NCBI GenBank assembly: GCA_003439945.1
Contig: QVRM01004791.1
Span: 1 to 64,000, forward strand
Length of the DNA stretch: 64,000 nucleotides
Source of the DNA: Dermanyssus gallinae
Taxonomy: Eukaryota; Arthropoda; Arachnida; Mesostigmata; Dermanyssidae
Direction of reading: 5' to 3'
A program made the translations under genes and the position numbers. Of this stretch, positions 1-11,916 are shown one piece after another. The notes below the pieces were generated by a model. The model saw only the letters and a list, made by a program, of their open reading frames with translations, was not told the DNA's origin and ran no database searches. How positions within the stretch are numbered: the stretch's first letter is position 1; each line of letters begins with the position of its first letter.

Positions 1-680
1 CTAAACTAGATGAGCTTGTGATCCGAACTGACTTCCCGCTAGCGGATGACAATGAGGTCAGGAGTGGTCATGAAAATGTCGAAGATGGAGTAGAAATTAT
101 GCGTTAGGTCAGCGACAATTGACGAAATGAGCCCTCATTGACTCACCAGTAGGGGTTTCCGCAGTAGCCCAGTCGATTCGATGTTGATTGGAGTCCCCAA
201 TGATAGTCATGGGTCCGTCAAGCTGACAGTTTAAGTTAACAACGTCGCAGCATTTGTTAATCTGTGACTAGAAGACATAATGCTTTGCTCCTCGAGCCAC
301 GATCCAGCAGCAAACATCGAAACGTATTGTTGAAAGAAAGCTCGGCGTCCATTATGGATTACCTGAACCAGGTCTCACATGAAAAAATTATATCCATTTT
401 GTTGGATGCACTAGAGAAGATAATAGCACCCTCTTTTGCCACTGGAAGTGTGTTCTGATAAGTCGAGTTTTAATGTCTACTATTTGTTCTAAGGTTGTCT
501 CATTTAGGGTTTTCGATGGTGGTTGGCGGGCGAAACTGTTAGTGACAATGACAACAACACCACGAAATGTATAGTGGTTAATATTGTGTCTCTTTTCCAT
601 TGTTCCGGGCAACGGTGCGGATATGATTTTTGGCCACAGAGGCCGATCTAATTATTTTAAAATGTATATATATATATATA
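1..680. other. No gene seen
   Basis: AT-rich sequence with only short frames and no repeat recognised until the TA run at 665-680. Confidence 0.4.
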
Positions 681-740
681 GAAAATATTGTGTTGATTTA
701 TTAATCAATTACAAATTTGCACACTCGGCAGTGCTCGCTT

Positions 741-741
<1 letters not shown>
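681..741 (+). repeat. TA-embedded 60-bp hairpin repeat, copy 1
   Basis: gaaaatattgtgttgattta then ttaatcaattacaaa and gcacactcggcagtgctcgc. A TA array lies on both sides. It contains two imperfect palindromes (ttgatttattaatcaa and cactcggcagtg). Copies at 29705 and 33020. Confidence 0.75.

Positions 742-744
<3 letters not shown>

Positions 745-795
<51 letters not shown>
745..795. repeat. (TA)n array
   Basis: About 24 TA units at the right edge of the first 60-bp hairpin repeat. A further array of about 14 units lies at 941-968. Confidence 0.95.
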
Positions 796-936
796 GACAC
801 GCTCCTATTAGAAGGTAGTAGAACTTGCTTAATAATTTTTTTCCAATGGATATTTTTTTGCATAGGGGTGCGAGCGAAACTACCAGTTTTTTTAAAATTA
901 CTAATGCGACTGGCCGGATTTTACTTTACGAAATGT

Positions 937-968
<32 letters not shown>

Positions 969-3076
969 CGAGCGACACATGCATATGTACATAGTATTGC
1001 TAGTGTGAAAGTTCTGCCGGAGCAAATTAGTTATTTGTCAGCCTGTAGTCGGCACCGCGGAGCAGATAGACAATAGTGTGTGAGTAGTACGGTGTTTCCT
1101 GGCTAGTTCTTCAACACTGCCGTCAGTAAAAGCTGTATAACCTTCTCGTCTACATATTTAGGCTAGTTTCGCCTACGGGAGGTTCTGGGTGTCCACAGCC
1201 TCGTCTGAAAGGATTGCCTTCTCAGGCCTATTATCTACCGGGCACAAGACTCGGTTTGAGTCCGTGCGATAAATCTCGCTTCACAGTACTCAGTAATCGC
1301 TGAAATCGTTTGAATTGCAATCGCTTTCATCTCGCATCCAAATTTAGAGTCACTCTAGGAAGCCCTAGTACGTTGGGTCTCACTACTTAATAGCAGTAAA
1401 TAAATGTGTGCCTGTCCTGATGCTTAGTCTGGTGTCAACTGCACTGTATAAATATGCAACGCAATACTAGTAGACGGTATAAGTAGTAATAAACGAGTTT
1501 TCTTAAGTAGCTAGTTTATTTGAGGCTCCTGGTACACACTAACTACGCCATGGAACCCCTGGTTATTAAGCTCTACTGTTCGTCGCTAATTTTCAGCCTT
1601 AGCATATATATATATATATATACCAAATACAATAAATATTCTAGTAATGATTTTATTATTTAACATGCATATATAGCTAAGGCCAACAACTCCCTTCATT
1701 CGGAATAAAGCATGGGGTGACCAACCAAAGCTGCCTAATACTACAGATTCAACCCTTTCAGCATATGGGGCGTATTTTCGGATGTATCTGCAGCAATATA
1801 GCGGCAAATATTTAAGCTAACGCGTTACACCAGCATGGCCTGACAATTTATACAGGTCAAGATAGCCACAAAACTTGTGCCAGCGATAGTGCATTTTACG
1901 CAAGGCTTAAGCATGCCAATGTACAGGCGTGGGAAGGCATTGCAGAAATGATAATTTCTTGAAATTACTTTCCATCTTCATTGCAGCATATAAGATTGAT
2001 CTACAATGCACGTAAAATTGATCTATTATAGTATACTAGACGTCCTTAAGTCACTCGCATGTTGAATTGGCATTATGCACATACTCATTAATGCATACAA
2101 TTCACATTTATTCAACTTGAACCGGCCACGGGCGCCTATTTACCCCAGTTCACGCACACGAGGCAGTAGATACATACTTGCTTTCAACAACAATAAAAAT
2201 AATCCGAGTACGGCACCCTCACGAAAGCCATAATATCATTGCATTCATTTCTGTGCAATAAGCATTTTAATAACATTGATACAGCCTAAATGACACAGGT
2301 CTAATGAAACAATGTAAGCACAAAGTATGCCAAATTATTGTCTTGGTAGAGTAGTAACAGTGCCAAAAAACATTCAACAGGACCGGTCACAGCTCCTAAA
2401 AACAGTAACCTCTGTTAACGCAATTTCGATCAATGTGTCTTGGATCATGCACATATCGATGGCAACAGACCTTATGATAATTCATTTGCAACTGCACTCA
2501 AAGACCCTGAAATGTTGCACACTGTCTGTCTGGTGGTTTCTCCATCATAGCAAAGAAACCGTCCTACAGCTGTATTGGAATACCAAATGTTAACTAATTC
2601 AAAATCGCCTTCCAGGTTTTCCGCGTGTCGTGTATACATTCGGCGTGTACAACTTCGGCGTGTATACATGTATATACATATATATAGCGTGGCGACTTCG
2701 GCCGGCAGGCCCAATATATAATGGACGCTATCTTCGCCGCAGTATTGACGTCCATCACTACATTTAAGATCACAGATTTGAAATAGAAAGTTAGCTGAAT
2801 AAATGTCTCATGTACCACTTACTATAGCGCCACAGCTCGCGCCAAGCCGTTGATCGTTAAACTTGTATTTGGATACGCATCCATGAGTCGTCGGAGAGCA
2901 CAGTTTGGTACGCTTTACTACTCTGTACTCTGTGGTGTACTATAACAAAAGAGCACAAGTGTTATGTATGCTTATAATTATATGTATAAACATTCACATG
3001 TATATATTAAATTCCTAAAAAATATCACTGTTTGAATTTATACAACCAATTAATTATTTGTTTGTATATATTTATA

Positions 3077-3078
<2 letters not shown>
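969..3078. other. No gene seen
   Basis: Unique-looking sequence with short TA runs at 1605-1622 and 2683-2690. No motif or splice-bounded exon could be supported. A (TA)n array of about 25 units follows at 3079-3128. Confidence 0.4.
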
Positions 3079-3132
<54 letters not shown>

Positions 3133-3229
3133 CCTAGCAATGATTCAAATCAAGAAGAACCTTTGGCTGATGACTCAGAGAGATAAACTGCCGCGTTATA
3201 TGTAAGTAGCACCACGAAGATGCGTTATC

Positions 3230-4500
3230 TCCTCAATTAAGCGTTTGCTATAGGTACCACGCCAAGCGTCCGCAATACAACGGCCACAGCCTTCCGCGCC
3301 AAAACTGCAACGTCCTCAACCGTCCTAACGATCACCAGCCGATGACAACACGTCTTAGTCGACCAATCAGAAAATTAGGACTAACTTGAAACGCGCAATC
3401 CAAGCCAAATTCGTCTACTAAACAAGCACTAACCGATGTAAATTCCGACCAATTTAAGAGTGGAATCTGGTATCCTTTGGGATACCAGCACGCAATGTGC
3501 CGTGAACCAAAAATAGACCCAGGAAGGATGGGCTAAGCAGCATCCTCCCCTCGACCGTCCTACGCACCAGACGTGCGTTCGTGTGTTCTCGCTCATTCGT
3601 ACGTAGGCTATTTGCGTTCTAGGTGTCGCCGTACAGATTTCTACATGCCCTGTTGACTCAGCGCAACGTCACCGTGACATTTGGTGAAAATGCTTCGGTT
3701 TCCACCAGCAGACTGCGGCAACTTGACCCATTGACTCGTGACGAAGAGAGCCAGCTTCAGTCCACCGATACAGACCCTTGTCCAACGGCCACAGCCAATC
3801 CGGATTCGCGCCCAGCCAGCTCAACCGATCCAGATTCGCGTCCAGCCTAATGGATTCAGACTCGCGTCCAGCCTAATTGATTCAGATTCACGTCCAGCCA
3901 CCTCAACCAATCCAGATGCACGTTCAGCCACCTCAACCTATGGAAACTCGCACCTAGCTATCACAACCAACCCACATAAACGCCTTTCACATAACGCCCT
4001 TCCAGTCACCAATTCAGCCGCCGCCTTCCACATATTACATCTAGCTTACTTGACAACCAAAGAACGAAACCTTACTATACCTGCCTCGCCGGAGCATGAC
4101 AACACTGGGAAATTTCAGAGCTAACCGCAAACCGACACATACCACACGTCGCCCGCAACGTCCGCATCACCGTATACCGCACAGACCCACTCTTCCTCGA
4201 ACCAGTCTATTTTTCTTTCACTGTTTCCAACGCTCTTACTATTCTCGAAGAACCCGACGCAGTTTGACGGGAGTTCAGCCGTACGGACTAGGGAGTGGAT
4301 CCTAGAACTCGAGAGAACCGCTCACCTCAACAATCATAACCATTAACTCATATCGCGATAATCAGCGAGTGCGCATGGCGACCCTAGCGTTCCAGAAGGA
4401 CGCCGCCGACTGGTACGACGGCATTCTAACAAAGGACCTCTTTAAACGGCGTAGTTAGATGCCTACTCTTATATTCGCCTGCTTGCCAAGCCTTCTCGTC
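3230..4500 (+). other. Possible decayed LTR-retrotransposon gag debris
   Basis: A different composition from the neighbours (Pro/Ser/Thr codon-rich, C-rich). At 4375-4458 the + strand reads MATLAFQKDAADWYDGIL, reminiscent of the A..W.. block of Ty3/gypsy Gag proteins. No protease, RT or clear LTR pair was found, so this is weak. Confidence 0.25.
3797..3970 (+). repeat. Minisatellite of about six 27-30 bp units
   Basis: Units of the type atccagattcgcgtccagcc with spacer ctcaacc recur at about 3798, 3828, 3856, 3880, 3910 and 3940, the last most diverged. In one frame they give repeated DSRPA/SSTDP-like peptides, broken by TAA in units two and three. Confidence 0.75.
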
Positions 4501-5870
4501 GATGCCGTAGTGCATGTTTCTACGTCGAATTTCTTTCATTTTCCCGGCCACTTCATATTGTAAGTTCAGTGTGTCATTAGAGTGTATGAGCTCCCCAATA
4601 TAGGAACTACTCTATTCCAACAAGGATAGGCAAACTCCAGAACCCGTGACATAATTAATAATTCTCTCGAAATCAATCCAGTAACTGTAGATATGCCTTC
4701 CCTATTTGTTTCCATATGATACGCTGAATGTTGCTAGTAGTTCCACTTTTTTCTTGAAAAGGGCGGACGCGGTGCGTATAGACAATATTTGTGGGTTTTT
4801 AATGAACTTAATTGCTACCAGTATGACTCACTTTGTCCATATATTAAATGTGTCTCTTCAATCCCTGTTTAACCCTGTGAACAGACTTCTGCTATAGAGC
4901 GCAATGTCATATGCGTACAATAAAGTACATGTCCACTGGAGCTACCTTGAAGGCTGGACTTGCTCTCATCCGGAAGCACACGTGACCCCTTGCACACTGA
5001 GCGAATGACGCAGCAAGAATAAAGCCACATGGGCGCTAACCAGGGACAGACCAGCGTGCATCTGCGAAAGACAAGACACCGTACGGCGGGCGAGGCTAGA
5101 TGCTCTGTGAGGAAAGAGAGCGGCGCCGAGGAGTTCCAGACTGTCCTCAAGACTGGTCTGGGCATCTGGGAGCGTGTCAGCGAAGGTCATGGTAGCATCT
5201 TGCACTTCATCTTCTGCCATTCCTCGATGAAACAATTTGCACCTATCGGCGTTAATCTCCAGACCTGTTGCAACAGCTGATTCCCTTATGGCTCAGAAGT
5301 CCGCAGCTACCACGTCCCACTCAGGGCAGGCTAAGGCAAGGTCTCCTAGACACGACATGACGACGGCTACCCATCAGCCAGAGAAGAGAGAAGAGGCTGG
5401 AGGAGCGAGGTCAAAAACTGCGGTGCACCTGGATCTTCCCTGTTGACAGCCGGACGCCGATGCAATGCGCCTCTCTTCAAAAGTAGAAGACGTTGTAAAG
5501 CCCGGGCACGTGGTCGCGGATCGGACCTCGGAGGTGACAGTTAATCGCACTTGAGGACAATTTGTATTTCCAGCCGCCTAGCAATAGATGCTATTGTCAT
5601 GGGTCTCAAACAACCGATCCAGTTCGCCTGAGCAACTAGTTATGCTCCGAATAGCGATTCCGAATGTTTGCAGGCACCTTACTCGGAGTAATGATGTCGC
5701 CGATCTTCACTAGGGCGCAGAAACGGCGTTCGAAGAACTTGCGAGAACTCGGTCACTGTGAGAAGATGGATGGGTGTTATGCTATCCAGATCTCAAACTA
5801 CTCCCTTGCGGAACATAATTTTGTCAGGGGGTTTATGTGCGTTTAGGTACGCATACATACAAAAGAAACT
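4500..5870. other. No gene seen
   Basis: Overlapping short frames on both strands at 4869-5280, none with a family motif. Mixed composition; could hold old repeat debris. Confidence 0.35.
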
Positions 5871-5879
5871 ATATATATA

Positions 5880-7140
5880 CAGGTAGTTCAACAAGTTACT
5901 AAAATAAAAACCAAGAATTTTCCAAATCTTGTTGTTAATTAATTTTTTCTTATTCGATATACTCCCCGAGAAGCTCAATACGCTTTTTCCACCGAGATTT
6001 CAGAGCATTTATATCTCTTGAGTGGAATTCCGCGTCTTTAGACTGAAAATAGGCATTGACAGCAGCTTAACCTCTTCATTGCTGGAAAAACGCTTTCCAC
6101 CGAAACTATTCTTCAAATGTCCAAAGAGGAAATAATCACCAGGAGCCAGGTCTGGAGAAAATAAGTTCGAACTTCAGTTGGGCCAGTTTTGCCGATGCTT
6201 GTGTGCAGGAGCATTGTCCTGGTGAAACAGGACAACCTTCTTATGCAAAGCGGGCCGTTTCACGATGAGTTCTTGCTTCAGGCAGTCCAACAGTCTTGCA
6301 TAATATTCTCCCGTAATCGTTTTACCGCTCTCAAGATAGTCGACCAGAATTATTCCACGTTGGTCTCAAAAAACCGTAGCCATCATCTTTCCGGCCGATG
6401 CCGTTGTCCGCACCCTCTTCGGAGGTCCTTCACCAGGTGCACACCATTGGCGAGATGCTTTTTGGGTCTCGGGAGTGTAGTGATGGACCCAGCTCTCATC
6501 GACGGTCACGAATTTGCGCTAAAAATCCGACGGATTTTTCGACATCTTGACCAAATTTCGCTGTGAAGCGGAAACACACGCGTCTTTTTGGCCTTGGTTG
6601 AGCAAATGCGGCACCCATTTTGCTCTGAGCTTTTTCATCTTCAAGTTCTCGTGCAGGATAAAATGCACACTACCCAAACTGATCCCTAAGGCCTCCGCTA
6701 TCTCCTTAATCATCACTCGCTTATCTGCGGCCACGATTTTCTGCACTTTTTCCACGTTTTCCTCATCAGTTGCCGTTTTTGGGCGTCCTAAACGTAGTTC
6801 ATCCTCGGTGCTCCTGCGGCCTCTTTTTTACTCATTAATCCAGTTGGAAACAGTGGCAAAGCATGGCGCAGAGTCACCGTACACCTCGTCTAACTCAGTT
6901 TTCACTTGGGTCGCATTTCAACCTTTAAAATAAAAAAATGCTTGATAACCACTCGAAACTCTTTTTTCTCCATTTTTCAAAATCACACCGATAAGTTGCA
7001 CGGGAAAAGCAATCAAATGAAATTGCAACGGCCAATCACCATAATATTTTGACTCGAGTCGAAAAGTTGCCGTTTCCAATAGCGGTGAAAAGCCAAACTT
7101 CGAATTCTGAAAAGCTCATTTTAAGAACCTGTTGAACTAC

Positions 7141-7143
<3 letters not shown>
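5880..7143 (-). mobile_element. Mariner (D,D34D) transposon, inactive, inserted in a TA array
   Basis: The 1264-bp element is bounded by 18-bp terminal inverted repeats, caggtagttcaacaagtt at 5880-5897 and its complement with one mismatch at 7126-7143. TA lies outside both ends, the normal mariner target. The reverse strand encodes transposase. An N-terminal helix-turn-helix region (6519-6755, with KEIAEALGISLGSVHFIL) is followed by a block with VDESW, the first catalytic Asp. Then come HQDNAPAH with the second Asp and SPDLAPGDYFLF with the third. The frame is broken by at least three stops: near 6520, after MMATVF, and in the segment between the second and third Asp. That segment is also shorter than the usual 34 residues, so bases have been lost. 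A dead copy. The next TA array starts directly at its right end. Confidence 0.9.
6519..6755 (-). pseudogene. Mariner transposase, N-terminal helix-turn-helix fragment
   Basis: This 78-residue open stretch begins MEKVQKIVAADKR and includes the second helix-turn-helix of a mariner transposase (IAEALGISLGSVHFILHENL). It is followed by the KKLRAKWVPHLL linker and ends at a stop in the SDF* segment just before the catalytic domain. The rest of the transposase continues at lower coordinates in interrupted frames. Transposase binds the terminal repeats and cuts DNA at TA; this one cannot be full length. Confidence 0.85.

Positions 7144-7200
<57 letters not shown>
7144..7200. repeat. (TA)n array at the right end of the mariner
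   Basis: About 28 TA units starting at the mariner's own TA target. The left end of the element also follows a short TA run (5871-5879), so the transposon probably landed in a TA array. Confidence 0.95.
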
Positions 7201-7201
<1 letters not shown>

Positions 7202-7203
<2 letters not shown>

Positions 7204-8300
7204 GGGATGCCACATTTTTAGAGCTCAACTTGTTACATCTAGGTGGTGGCTTAGACGGCGAACGACTGGCTCTAAAAAACGGGCGTTGTCATCTGCGGGA
7301 TCGAGTTCTGCTCGAAAAGAATTATTCTTTCCCTAGCTTGTGAATCTGGTTGACCTTTTGTTCTGCTTGTATATTTTTCTGCTGAAAAATGCCCAAATGA
7401 ATTTAGCATAGACACGGTATGGCCTGGCCAGTTGTAAAGACCAAATAGTGTCATATATATAAAAAAAAAAACATATATATATGTACACATATACATATGT
7501 TCATGCATACGCACGCGTCAAATATATAATGATTTGCTTCGATCGATCAGTCTTCCCAGCATAGACGAATATGTGTTTCGCTTCGTTTCGCAGCTCTGTT
7601 GTGTTCACCAGGCAAGGTCACTCTAGCGCGGGAGGTTGGTAGAAAAATACATTCACATAATGCGCTGGCCGTCATCGATTTGCGCAAATTCTCCCTGTTC
7701 CATGATGGGGTTAGGAGGTGGTTAGCAAGAATAACCAAATGCGGCCGGTTTTGCTATACGAGTTCCTCAAAGGTGGCAACGCTGCCGAGGCTTGTAGAAG
7801 TATCGCCTTCGTGTTCCGAGCTGAGAGGTGAAAGGGCTGGATAAGGCTAGTGTTTAGGTGTACAGTGGCTCACGACGCTAAAGTTTTTCATACCGTTATC
7901 ATCACATCGATCGGCGAAACTCCAATGAGAAGCCTACATCGCGCGCCTACGGCCCACTCGATGCTGGGAGATTTCCCAACCGAGCTGTCTCTCACTGGTT
8001 AGTGCTATTCGCGATCACATCCGTCGTTGGGCAATCTGCAATCCCGTTCGTATCGTAAGGGCAAAGGCTACACGTTCGACTGGCTGATGCTGATAGCGTT
8101 GGATACTCTTGTTTTACGTTCTCTCGTGGCTGACTCAATAAGTGTACGTTTAGCAATAACAACAACAGTCCTCAGCTCGACCAAAACGTTCCGCGCAAAC
8201 TTTATCAGACGAAGCACAAGTGACGAAACGTCATGGCAAACAACCGGCGCGCACGCCTTGGGTTGGCACCGCTAATTTTTCACAAAATGCTTTTTTAGTC
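7202..8300. other. No gene seen
   Basis: Unassigned sequence between the mariner-linked TA array and the tail of R4-like copy A. A short TA/A run lies at 7455-7500. Confidence 0.4.
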
Positions 8301-8304
8301 TCCT

Positions 8305-8421
<117 letters not shown>

Positions 8422-9055
8422 ATTATCATTCAGTTATTACAATTGTAGGGTATGAACGTTTATGCCATTTTTATTCTGCTCCGGTCGCTTTCTATCAATT
8501 CATGGCACCTATGATGGAAGCCACATTTCCTCTACAAACGGCCAAAGACATCATCTGTCTCAAAAACATGGCCTCGCGTCGATCCCCCGAAACTTTTGCT
8601 ATGCGTTTTCCGATATCTTTCAGGATTTTCGCTGTACCTCGGCTGATAGGGCCGAGCGTCTCTAATGTAATGGGTACAAAGTGATAGCTTCTAGATAGCT
8701 CGAGATACTTCCTTCGTTTTTCAGAATCCGCGCGCTCTGCTACCCATCCCGACTCAACGGCGCTGTGGTGTAAATTCGATAAGGCCGCCGTGCATGAAAC
8801 CGTTACATCCCATACAAGGCTTTTTCCGTGTCCACCACAGCGGGATGGTGACCCTGTCAGGCCGCAGCCACTGCTGCCATTAAGACCATTCGGCTCGGGT
8901 GTAGATGGTATCCCTGTCCCTTCTAAGAGCTCTTCTAACTATGGCGTTAAGTTCAGCGTGTCTTGTAATTCTGCCGGAACAGCTTAACGGGTGTAACCCG
9001 TCAGAGTCAACAGGTTGGCCGCATCGCAGACATGAGAAGAGCTGGCAGACGGGGC

Positions 9056-9649
9056 CTATTTTAAGAGCTGACACCATGCGGAAGGAGTTTGGGTCCAGCA
9101 TGGTGCCAAGCTGACAGGAGGGCAGCGCTTGAAGCCAGCCCCCACTAAGGGATGTTGAGCCGCTAGGAAGACGGCCCGCTCTCTTGCTGATGTTAGGCTA
9201 TCTGTTATATCTCGTGCGGATTCCTTAGTTTTGCATGCGTCGAGAAGATTTTGACTAACGTATTCTCTCAGAGGGCCGGGGTCGAGTTGACTTCTGACTG
9301 TGGTATCCGCCACTATTGCTGCCTTTTGTAGTTCAATCTTTGCTTCCTCGTCAATGAGTGATTCCGCCAGGAAGCCAAATTGATTCAGGGATGCAGCATA
9401 GCACACCGCAGCAAGATCTGTGGCTCTTCTTTTTCCAAGGCCTCCTTTTCCGATAGAAAGGCTAGCTCTGTTCCACATGTTTCCTTCTAAGTCAATGTTT
9501 AGTATTTTGCTTAGAATGTCTCTGGTGGTCGCGTCGTAGCCTGCAAGGCCTTCCATGTGTTTTAGAGTCTGGCAAGTTATTAGCAGGTAGACAAATCTTG
9601 GTGAACCAAGACTGTGTCTCCAAAGGCACAGAGCCACCTGCAGGTGCAT
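9056..9649 (-). pseudogene. RT thumb/linker of R4-like element, copy A
   Basis: A 197-codon open frame, the longest in this part of the window. It contains HMEGLAGYDATTRDILSKIL, a Lys/Gly-rich IGKGGLGKRRATDLA segment and a long helical stretch, then shifts frame at GAGFKRCPP. After the shift the expected sequence continues in the next frame (LDPNSFRMVSALKIG, then the zinc knuckle). This region links RT to the C-terminal nucleic-acid-binding and nuclease domains. Confidence 0.72.
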
Positions 9650-9688
9650 ACTTGTCAGTCGCGGGCGAATCTTTACTAGGATCTCTCG

Positions 9689-10085
9689 CTAAGCATCAAG
9701 AGCTCGTGAAATTCCTGCGGGCATTACAGGATAACCTAGAACATCTAGGTTATCCTTAGTTACACGAGATATCCTAGGAAGTGCTTCCATGATTGTTTGT
9801 ATAGCCTGCGCTTGATCTTGAGATGTACCTCCGACAGCTAAAACCTCGCACTTGGCCGCGCTGAGGGTCAGTCCTCCCGGTTCCTCGAAGTTCAATATAG
9901 CCTGCAAATCCCTCGCCACGACTTTTGCGGGACCTCCCGAGACAGCGTCGTCTAGGTACCAGACATTGAAAGGACTCTGTAAGCTAGATACCAGAGCAGA
10001 AATGCCGAGGCAGAACAGAGCTGGTCCCAGTGGGTCTCCCTGCTGAATGCCAGTTTGCGACTCTATGATCGCATCTGCGTTCCAA
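9689..10085 (-). pseudogene. Reverse transcriptase core (QQGDPLGP, YLDD), copy A
   Basis: Motifs in order on the reverse strand are SQTGIQQGDPLGPALFCLGI, VWYLDDAVSGGPAKVV and GLTLSAAKCEVLAVGG. YLDD carries the two metal-binding Asp residues, and QQGDPLGP is the preceding conserved turn. Sequence before this is truncated at the TTA array, so palm and finger motifs are absent. The frame runs to 9689, where a stop separates it from the thumb frame. Confidence 0.82.
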
Positions 10086-10098
10086 GCGAGGATTGAGA

Positions 10099-10221
<123 letters not shown>

Positions 10222-10231
10222 GTAGTTTTTA

Positions 10232-10463
10232 TTCAATGTAATCAATCATTCAGGGTGGGAACATGACATTTGAGTCCCTGCGAACGTGTGCACCGTTACG
10301 GGGGGTCCAGTGTAGGGACCAGCCATTTCTGGAGAGTGCCCCGAACCGAGGCCGCATTGCCCCGTTGCACATCCAGCGACAGGCGCTGTCTGAGAAAATC
10401 ACCCGCTCGTTTGTCTCCGCTGGCTAGAATCAGGCGTTTCCCGACCTTTTGTAGCAAACTTCG

Positions 10464-10466
<3 letters not shown>
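10232..10466 (-). mobile_element. R4-like family-2 retrotransposon, 3'-terminal fragment (copy 1)
   Basis: The reverse strand encodes SLLQKVGKRL then FLRQRLSLDVQRGNAASVRG, which corresponds to the C-terminal FLRQMMSLAVCRGNVASIIG of the first R4-like family. A 3' UTR with tgaatgattgattacattga follows. It is bounded on both sides by TTA arrays (10099-10220 and 10466-10525). Two other copies lie at 17005 and 26950. Confidence 0.65.

Positions 10467-10525
<59 letters not shown>
10466..10525. repeat. (TTA)n array
   Basis: About 20 TTA units directly at the 5' end of the family-2 fragment. A 20-bp stub of the same family (ccgtgcgaacgtgtg) recurs just beyond it at about 10587-10601, followed by another short ATT run. 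Confidence 0.9.
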
Positions 10526-10526
<1 letters not shown>

Positions 10527-10602
10527 ACGGTATTTTTTATATATATAATTTTACTATGTTAGCACTTTGGAGTGGACAGTTGTCTCCGTGCGAACGTGTG
10601 AT

Positions 10603-11028
10603 TATTATTATTCAGCCAAAGACATCATCTGTCTCAAAAACATGGCCTCGCGTCGATCGCTCGTAACGTCTTCTATACGTTTACCGATATCTTTCAGGAT
10701 TTTTGCTGTACCTGTTGCTGATGGGGCCAAGTGTTTCCAATGTAATGGGTACAACGTGGTAGCTACTTGATAGCTCGAGATACTTCCTTCGTTTTTCAGA
10801 ATCCGCGCACTCTGCTACCCATCCAGATGCAACTGCGCTGTGGCATAAATGCGGCCGCCGTGCATAAAACCGTTACATCCCATACAAAGCTTCTTCATAG
10901 CGGAATGGTGACCCCGTCAGGTCACAACTCACTGCTGTCATTAAGATTTTTCGGCTCGGGTGTAGATGGCATCTCTGCCCTACTAAGAGCTCTTCTTACT
11001 ATGGCGTTGAGTTCAGCGTGTCTTGTAA
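10603..11028 (-). mobile_element. R4/Dong-like retrotransposon, copy B (3' part of an interrupted copy)
   Basis: Closely matches 8537-8975 of copy A, starting at the short ATT run that forms its 3' tail. It carries the SLAVCRGN region, the RPDGV-like region and part of the endonuclease in broken frames. The match stops abruptly at tcttgtaa (11028), where an unrelated + strand LINE begins. The same R4-like element resumes at 11917. Confidence 0.78.
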
Positions 11029-11916
11029 GTCTTGGAGTCAAGGAGCATATAAAATGGGACAGTCAAGTGAGGTCAAGTGTCAGGGTCTGCTACGCCGTGG
11101 TGGCCTAACTCGTGCGTTTGAGGAGAGGCAAGGCTTCGCGGGATCTTCTGGTACGTGTCTACAAAGCGCTTATGGAGCCAATTCTAACTTACGGGATTAC
11201 TCTGTGTGACGCCACGTATTTCACGATCCTATACAGGCTAAAGGTCGTTCAGAATGACGCGGTGAGAGCCATAATAGGTCTTCCTCGTCGCGCGAGTGTG
11301 ACTTCATGGCACACCAGGCTCGGGCTTCTCAAGCTTGATTAGAAGGTTTAAAGTTAGCCGTGCTAGCCTATAAGGTGCAAAACAATGGAATCCCTTCAGA
11401 TTGTGCTTTTGACTTTGTCTTTACCCCAGTACAGTCGCAGCGCTACAGGGGCCAACTCAGGATGCCAGGGTTCAGACTCACCCTTCTTCGACACTACCTG
11501 GCCTACATGCTGCCCACGATCTGGAACGAGCTGCCATTGGCGCTTTGAAATGCAAGCCGGGCCGCTGTTTTTAAACGACATCTTCTCTTACAGCTGAAAA
11601 CGAAGAAACAAGTGACTCAGAATGAATTGTTTTAAATTTATTTTACTATATAGGTATTAGACTTGCATTAGGTTCGTTCTAAAGTTTTAAACTTTTATTG
11701 TGCTAATTATACTAAATTTTGTTGCTTTATCGCGTATACATTTTTGATTTGTGCATACACTCGTAAACTTCTATTGTGTTACTTATACTCAATTTTGTTG
11801 CTTTATCGCGTACACGTTTTTAATTTGTACATACACTCGTATATTTTGTATATTTTGAATGAAAAATGACAGATTGCTAACTTGCTGGGCACGTCAAAAA
11901 AACCTGATTGATTGAG
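11029..11916 (+). mobile_element. CR1/Jockey-like LINE fragment nested in copy B/C
   Basis: The + strand carries the C-terminal end of a reverse transcriptase. It begins LGVKEHIKWDSQV, then LLVRVYKALMEPILTYGITL, FTILYRLKVVQNDAVRAIIG and, after a stop, MLAYKVQNNG...PTIWNELPLAL. This order (LGV..., Y.GI...., WN.LP) is typical of the end of CR1/Jockey-type RT ORFs. At least two stops or frameshifts are present (near 11107 and 11340). A 3' UTR of roughly 300 bp ends in a short tgattgattga tail at 11905-11915. It is truncated at its 5' end, as usual for target-primed integration. Confidence 0.75.

Noticed and set aside
7455..7500. CRISPR or tandem regulatory array among the many short repeats
   Set aside because: No spacer-repeat periodicity anywhere; all arrays are di- or trinucleotide microsatellites, and the genome is eukaryotic.
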